Shown here piece after piece: positions 59,994 through 64,000 of a DNA stretch of 64,000 bases. Both the position numbers and the translations under genes were made by a program. The DNA comes from DATAQC01 sp051005135 (GTDB taxonomy: Bacteria > Actinomycetota > Acidimicrobiia > Acidimicrobiales > AC-14), in assembly GCA_051005135.1 (NCBI GenBank), contig JBPCJQ010000031.1, forward strand, positions 1-64,000, in the 5' to 3' direction. The notes under the pieces are model-generated. The model searched no databases and was not told the origin of the DNA. It was given only the letters and a program-made list of their open reading frames with translations. Numbering within the stretch: position 1 is the first letter of the stretch; every line of letters begins with the position of its first letter.

Positions 59994-60011
59994 CGGGGCC
60001 GGCGGGCCCCG
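59994..60011. terminator. GC-rich hairpin between the acyltransferase operon and gltB
   Basis: CGGGGCC (59994-60000) pairs exactly with GGCCCCG (60005-60011) around GGCG. It lies about 110 bases after the acyltransferase stop and 27 before gltB on the same strand. It may end the upstream operon or act in the gltB leader. No T-run. Confidence 0.4.
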
Positions 60012-60120
60012 CGATGGCAGAAGCCGAAGAGACTGAAGAGCGGTGAGCCGGGGGCTTCATCGTCGAAGTGGGGCGACGCTGCCTCATCCCCGGGGAGCTG
60101 CGAGGTGCGATACTAGCGGG

Positions 60121-61032
60121 TCAGGGCCAGCTGGGCTCTTGGGCGGTGCCCCGGCGTCCTTCGCCCAGCGCCCAGGCCCGCCGCCAGGGGGCGATGACAG
60201 GGCCGGTGAGGGGCGGGGTGGTGCCGGCAGCGGCGCGCTTGCGGGCCGTCCACCAGTCGGTGGCCGTCTCGTCACCGACTGCCGCCACCGCGGACTCGAT
60301 TCGATCGGCGAAGCGCCGCGAGTCCTCGCCCGCCGTCGGGCGCAGGGGGGCGCCGAAGGTCACTCTCACACCAGATCCCCGTGCGAATGGGCTGCCAACG
60401 GGCGTGGGCAGGGTGGCGCCCTTGCGGAGCACCCGCCGGGTGCCTTCCACGTAGACGGGCACGACTGGCCGGCCGCACCGCACGGCCAGGTAGGCGGCGC
60501 CCCCGCGGAAGTCCTGTCCCCAGCCGTCGGGGCTGCGGCCGCCCTCGGGGAACAGCACCAGGTTCCAGCTGTCTTCGAGCAGGGAGGCGGCCAGGTCGGA
60601 GGACCGCCGGTTCACTTTCAGGCGCTCGATAGGGATGGCGCCGATGGCCAGGGCCGACAGGGCGCCGCGAGCCCGGTTTGTGAAGAAGTAGTCCGCTGCG
60701 GCGGCCACTACGGCTCGATGCCGGAACCGGGTTGGCAGCGACGTGAGCACCAGCGGGGTGTCGAGGTGGCTGTGGTGGTTGGCGGCGAAGATCACCGGTG
60801 CGTCGAGATCGGCCAGCCGGTCGCGCCCGGTGACGTGGGGCGAGCCCAGAGCGTGCACCCAGGGGCGCAGGACGTCGTCGACTATCAGGGCCCGAGCCAG
60901 GCGCGCCGTCGGCGTGCGGGCCCAGCCGGTGTTGTAGTGCACCCCGGTGCAGGGCGACTCGGTGGGCCGGTTGACCGCCGCGGGCCACACCGGTGGCCCT
61001 ACCGGGAACGAAGGCCGCCCCGGCAGCCGCAT
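60121..61032 (-). CDS. PlsC-family acyltransferase
   Basis: A 303-residue lysophospholipid-type acyltransferase. Active-site motifs are NHHSHLDT (HxxxxD) and VLFPEGGRS, with further family blocks at PIERLKVNRR and PVVPVYVEG. ATG 61030-61032 overlaps the LarA-like stop by one base. It is the last gene of a four-gene operon. PlsC relatives acylate glycerol phosphate or lysophosphatidate at the membrane. Here an unusual substrate supplied by the upstream enzymes is possible. Confidence 0.85.
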   Translation of the reverse strand: MRLPGRPSFPVGPPVWPAAVNRPTESPCTGVHYNTGWARTPTARLARALIVDDVLRPWVHALGSPHVTGRDRLADLDAPVIFAANHHSHLDTPLVLTSLPTRFRHRAVVAAAADYFFTNRARGALSALAIGAIPIERLKVNRRSSDLAASLLEDSWNLVLFPEGGRSPDGWGQDFRGGAAYLAVRCGRPVVPVYVEGTRRVLRKGATLPTPVGSPFARGSGVRVTFGAPLRPTAGEDSRRFADRIESAVAAVGDETATDWWTARKRAAAGTTPPLTGPVIAPWRRAWALGEGRRGTAQEPSWP

Positions 61033-62639
61033 CAGGTGACGTCGGCCATGAGGATGGGCGGGTTGTGGATGTGGGTGATCGAGGGGTCGCGGCCCACCAC
61101 GTCCTCAGCCATCTCCAGGGCGTCGCGCAGGGTGGAAGCCGGTTTGAAGCCCATGCGCCGCACGGCCCGGGCGTCGCCGCCCACGATGACCACGTTGCCG
61201 TCGAGGTGCTGGAGTGCGTGCGCGCCCCAGTACCACATGTAGAACGGGTGAACGCCGTGGTAGGCGTAGCTGGTGCGGTAGAGGTGGATGTACCACGGGT
61301 CGGTGGCGAAGCCCTCCTCGAACTTGGCCTCGATCTCGGCCGGGTCGGTGGTCTCGGTGAGCACCTGCTCGAAGAAGTCGATGTAGCTCGGGTGATGCAC
61401 GGGGTGGAACTCCCACGGTGTCGGGTGGCACATGATGACCACGCCGCCGGGGCGCACTAGGGGCTTACCCCGGTAGAGGTTGAAGAAGTAGCCCAACCCC
61501 AGGCACATCACCAGGATGGGGTTCATCACCGAGTTCACGTTGTACGGGCAGATGTAGGGCAGGCCCATGGTGAGGACGTCGGCCTGGCCGTCCACCGGCA
61601 CGAGGTGCTGGCGGTAGGTCTGAGCAGTGGCAAGGGCATGAACGGCCTCGACCTCACCGGCGGCGACGCTCGTCATCTTCTGCGGTGACTTGATGCCACC
61701 GAAGATGGCACGGGCGATGCGGGGAGGCACCCGGTCGAGGCTCTTGGAGGTGGCCAGGTAGGACGCCCGGTCGCGGGCCGACCACTCCCACTCACGCTTC
61801 TGCAGGAAGGAGAACTGCTTGGGGAAGGTATCGGTGTTGAGGGTGGTCTCGATCTGGAAGATCTTCACCCCCTCGGCCGCCAACAGGCGGCCCATGCGCC
61901 AGTTGGAGCTGTGCAGCTCGGAGCGGTGCTGGTCCATGAACGACCGGCTGTGCTGCATGGTGTCGACGTTGTGGTGATGGCGCAGGCTCCGGTAGGAAGC
62001 CAGGCCGGTGGCCACGCTCTTGTGGCCGCCGTCCATGGCCACCAGGTTGATGTTCACGTACACGAGCAGGTCGCTGGTGGCCGCCCGCTTGTTGATCTCG
62101 ACCAGCTCGCCCTCGGCAGTGTGCCCGACCACCACCATGTTGTCGGGGTCCTCGGCGTCGTGCTGGGTGAGCCGGCCCGACGGCGCGAAGGCGTCGTACA
62201 CCCGGTCGCCGAGCATGTGGCGCAGCTCGGCCTCGGTGAGGCGGCGGTGGAGGGCGAGGGCCGCGACGAGGACCACGTCGTCGACGCCGGCCTCGGCGGC
62301 GACGTCGAGCACGGCCTCGATGACGCGCTGGCGATTGTCGGGGGAGCGCATGGGCGGGAGCGGCAGGGAGATGTCGTCGAAGGCGATGGTGAGCCGCATG
62401 CCCCGGCGCATCAGGGCGGGAAGAGGGTCGCTGTCGCCCTCGGGGTTCAACAGGGCGTGGCGGATGGCGGTGTCGGGGTCGTCGAGGGCAGGTAGGGGCT
62501 CGGCGGGGTAGACGACGCGCGAGCCCACCGGGAGCTTCTCGAGGTGGAAACCCTCTCCCCGGTGGAACAAAACCGGGGGCGTCGACCGCTCCACCTCGAG
62601 GACCAGGCCCGGTCGGGTGCCCCTGGCAGGGGTGCTCAA
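61032..62639 (-). CDS. LarA-like (lactate racemase domain) protein
   Basis: A 535-residue protein with a LarA/DUF2088-type N-terminal domain: AFDDISLPLPP (86-96), a catalytic-type His131 in ALHRRLTEAEL and GGHKSVATGL (204-212), whose Lys207 aligns with the LarA lysine that holds the nickel-pincer cofactor; then a His cluster (221-223). The usual DxTRP is altered to DDISLP, losing the arginine. The C-terminal half is longer than in LarA (about 425 residues). Start TTG 62637-62639 overlaps the dehydrogenase stop. Racemase or epimerase chemistry on a hydroxyacid is inferred; substrate unknown. Confidence 0.7.
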   Translation of the reverse strand: MSTPARGTRPGLVLEVERSTPPVLFHRGEGFHLEKLPVGSRVVYPAEPLPALDDPDTAIRHALLNPEGDSDPLPALMRRGMRLTIAFDDISLPLPPMRSPDNRQRVIEAVLDVAAEAGVDDVVLVAALALHRRLTEAELRHMLGDRVYDAFAPSGRLTQHDAEDPDNMVVVGHTAEGELVEINKRAATSDLLVYVNINLVAMDGGHKSVATGLASYRSLRHHHNVDTMQHSRSFMDQHRSELHSSNWRMGRLLAAEGVKIFQIETTLNTDTFPKQFSFLQKREWEWSARDRASYLATSKSLDRVPPRIARAIFGGIKSPQKMTSVAAGEVEAVHALATAQTYRQHLVPVDGQADVLTMGLPYICPYNVNSVMNPILVMCLGLGYFFNLYRGKPLVRPGGVVIMCHPTPWEFHPVHHPSYIDFFEQVLTETTDPAEIEAKFEEGFATDPWYIHLYRTSYAYHGVHPFYMWYWGAHALQHLDGNVVIVGGDARAVRRMGFKPASTLRDALEMAEDVVGRDPSITHIHNPPILMADVT

Positions 62640-63814
62640 CGTCGTCTCTCCCGTCGCAGGTCGAACGCCACTTTCACCGCGCCCCGGCGGCCGGCGTTGG
62701 CGGCGTGGTCGATGGCGTCACGGTAGCGGTCGAGGGGATAGGTGGCAGAGACCAGCCGCTCGAGGCTGGCTTCGGCGACCAGATCCTGGGCAAGTGCGAA
62801 CGTGCGGCTGGGGTGGCCGGCAAGGGTCTCGGTGCCGTAGGCGTAGGAACCTCGCAGCTCGATCTGGCGTTGCCACAGAGGCGTGAGGTCGACGGCCACG
62901 TTGCCCGGCATGCCCAGCATCACAACGGTGCCACCAGGGCGGGCTACCGCCAGGTCGTCGGCCAGTGAAGCCTGGCTGCCCACGCAGTCGATGACCACGT
63001 CGGCTCCGCCGGACAGGCCGTCACCCACGCAGAGCGACGACGTCGCCCGCCGCACCGCCCGGCGCACCTCCTCGGGCCCGGCCCCTACCACCACGTCGGC
63101 GCCCAGCTCGGACGCCAGGCGGCGCTGCTCCGGGTGTTTGGCCGCCACCATCAAGGTCGACGGCGTGGCGAACCGGCGCAGGGCAGCGACCGTGCACAGC
63201 CCCAGAGTGCCGGCTCCGAGCACGAGCACACTGCGCCCGTCGGCGCCGGCGTTCATCGCCGCATGGGTCGCGCAGGCAGCAGGTTCCACCATCACTGCGG
63301 CCTCGTCGGCCATGGTGTCGGGGACGGCGTGGAGCTGGCTCTCATGAGCCACCAGGGCCGTCGACCAGCCACCGCCGGTGGCGGCGCAGTACCCGGTCTG
63401 CAAGCCGGGCTCTAGGTGCCCGAAGACGATGCGCTCGCAACGGTCGGTGTGCCCGGCGGCGCACGCCCCGCAGTGTGGGACCACGCCCCGAGCCTCGCAA
63501 GCCAGGACCGGTTCGAGCACCACCCGCCTCCCGTCGTCGAGGTCACCCACCACCTCGTGGCCGGGGACGAAGGGAAAGGACACGATCGGTTCGAAGAAGG
63601 GCGACGACTTGCCGTCGACGGTGGCCACGTCGGATCCACAGATCCCCGACAGCCGGGGCCGCACCCGATGCCATCCCGGGCCCGGCAGGTCGGGCTCGTC
63701 GATGTTGGCGAGGCTCAGCGGTGCTACCCGGCTTCCCAGGCCCGCCCCCAGCGAGCCAGCCAGGCGGGCGGCGGCGTAGCGGGGAAGCGAGCGTTCGAAG
63801 AGCAAGGCCCTCAC
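62636..63814 (-). CDS. Zinc-binding MDR alcohol dehydrogenase
   Basis: A 392-residue medium-chain dehydrogenase. Catalytic-zinc ligands are in SGICGSDV and PGHEVVGD, the structural-zinc cysteines are in CGACAAGHTDRC with an earlier Cys, and the NAD(P) Rossmann motif is VLGAGTLG. The first 45 residues are longer than usual. GTG 63812-63814 overlaps the HAD stop and the gene's own stop overlaps the LarA-like start. It probably oxidises or reduces a secondary alcohol that passes to or from the LarA-like enzyme. Confidence 0.85.
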   Translation of the reverse strand: MRALLFERSLPRYAAARLAGSLGAGLGSRVAPLSLANIDEPDLPGPGWHRVRPRLSGICGSDVATVDGKSSPFFEPIVSFPFVPGHEVVGDLDDGRRVVLEPVLACEARGVVPHCGACAAGHTDRCERIVFGHLEPGLQTGYCAATGGGWSTALVAHESQLHAVPDTMADEAAVMVEPAACATHAAMNAGADGRSVLVLGAGTLGLCTVAALRRFATPSTLMVAAKHPEQRRLASELGADVVVGAGPEEVRRAVRRATSSLCVGDGLSGGADVVIDCVGSQASLADDLAVARPGGTVVMLGMPGNVAVDLTPLWQRQIELRGSYAYGTETLAGHPSRTFALAQDLVAEASLERLVSATYPLDRYRDAIDHAANAGRRGAVKVAFDLRRERRR

Positions 63815-64000
63815 CGGCCTACCCCTGCCCGCCCTGGCATGAACGGTCGGGGCGACAGTGGCAGCAGCGGTCGGGGGGCGCCGGGGGACCTGGTCCAGTG
63901 CTCCACGTGCCAGCCGCGTTTGCGGGCTATGGCGGCCAGCTTGGGCTCGGCGTTGACCGCCACCGGGTGGCCGACGGCCTCGAGCATGGGCAGGTCGCTG
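63811..64000 (-). CDS. HAD-IB phosphatase, C-terminal fragment (5' end outside window)
   Basis: The frame enters from the right edge and ends with TGA at 63811-63813. The visible 62 residues begin SDLPMLEAVGHPVAVNAEP (motif IV region of SerB-like HAD-IB phosphatases) followed by LAAIARKRGW, then a Pro/Arg-rich tail. Phosphate removal from a lipid or amino-acid-type substrate is expected; related HAD-IB proteins are often fused or paired with PlsC acyltransferases. Its stop overlaps the dehydrogenase GTG, placing it in the operon. Confidence 0.75.
   Translation of the reverse strand, partial: SDLPMLEAVGHPVAVNAEPKLAAIARKRGWHVEHWTRSPGAPRPLLPLSPRPFMPGRAGVGR

Noticed and set aside
1..64000. CRISPR arrays, prophage, insertion sequences, rRNA genes, replication origin
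   Set aside because: No regularly spaced repeats, integrase, transposase, rRNA or DnaA-box cluster could be recognised anywhere in the window.

Overview
The window is bacterial chromosome of high GC content with dense coding, many GTG/TTG starts and 4-bp stop/start overlaps (GTGA, ATGA, TTGA). Several features point to an uncultured or poorly studied Actinomycetota, most likely near the Acidimicrobiia: a FASII cluster with an InhA-like reductase and an AccD6/PccB-type carboxyltransferase, a Septum_form protein, MGDG-synthase-type glycosyltransferase, leaderless-looking promoters, and a red-like form I RuBisCO. The taxonomy is an inference. I see no phage, transposase or CRISPR array.

Layout. 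1-3.8 kb: end of an HNH endonuclease gene, a coiled-coil protein, then hisI-trpE-ygfZ. 3.8-7.5 kb: a lipoprotein, a response regulator/histidine kinase pair and trpC. 7.5-8.9 kb: a lower-GC insertion with a frameshifted, cysteine-rich secreted protein and a tiny membrane protein, splitting trpC from trpF-trpB-trpA (8.9-11.6 kb). 11.7-18.5 kb: a fatty-acid synthesis cluster (fabD, a biotinyl-like domain protein without the acceptor lysine, fabH, fabG, acpP, fabF, accD6-like, inhA-like). 18.5-21.0 kb: envelope genes (NodB deacetylase and a glycosyltransferase with a degenerate C-terminal domain). 21.0-23.1 kb: tRNA-Leu, an unknown protein, an IMPase-family phosphatase, a Nudix protein, tRNA-Val.

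23.2-23.4 kb holds the most striking object: a complete DUF1059-type gene with an in-frame TGA exactly at the family's conserved first cysteine, followed at the right distance by a hairpin that fits the published bacterial SECIS rules. It is a candidate new selenoprotein. 23.5-27.9 kb: small zinc-ribbon proteins, a class A PBP, a coiled-coil zinc-ribbon protein, a membrane protein and a histidine phosphatase. 27.9-33.8 kb: Calvin-Benson genes (cbbR-fba-prk divergent from cbbL-cbbS) plus a HAD phosphatase. 33.8-37 kb: tRNA-Cys, an AbrB/RelE-like toxin-antitoxin pair, an internally duplicated protein, a small protein and pyruvate kinase. 37-42.3 kb: an LPG-synthase-type membrane protein and a Fur-family regulator convergent with a two-permease metal ABC transporter. 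42.4-43.5 kb: tRNA-Val and a Phd/VapC module.

43.5-49.5 kb: a peptide/nickel-type ABC importer in one operon with an FmdE-like zinc-ribbon protein. 49.6-52.2 kb: a second class A PBP with a small membrane protein. 52.3-60 kb: a small protein sharing a motif with the one at 35.4 kb, aconitase, a Septum_form protein and gltB. 60.1-64 kb: a tightly overlapping four-gene operon (HAD phosphatase, zinc dehydrogenase, LarA-like protein, PlsC-like acyltransferase) that looks like an undescribed pathway and runs off the window edge.
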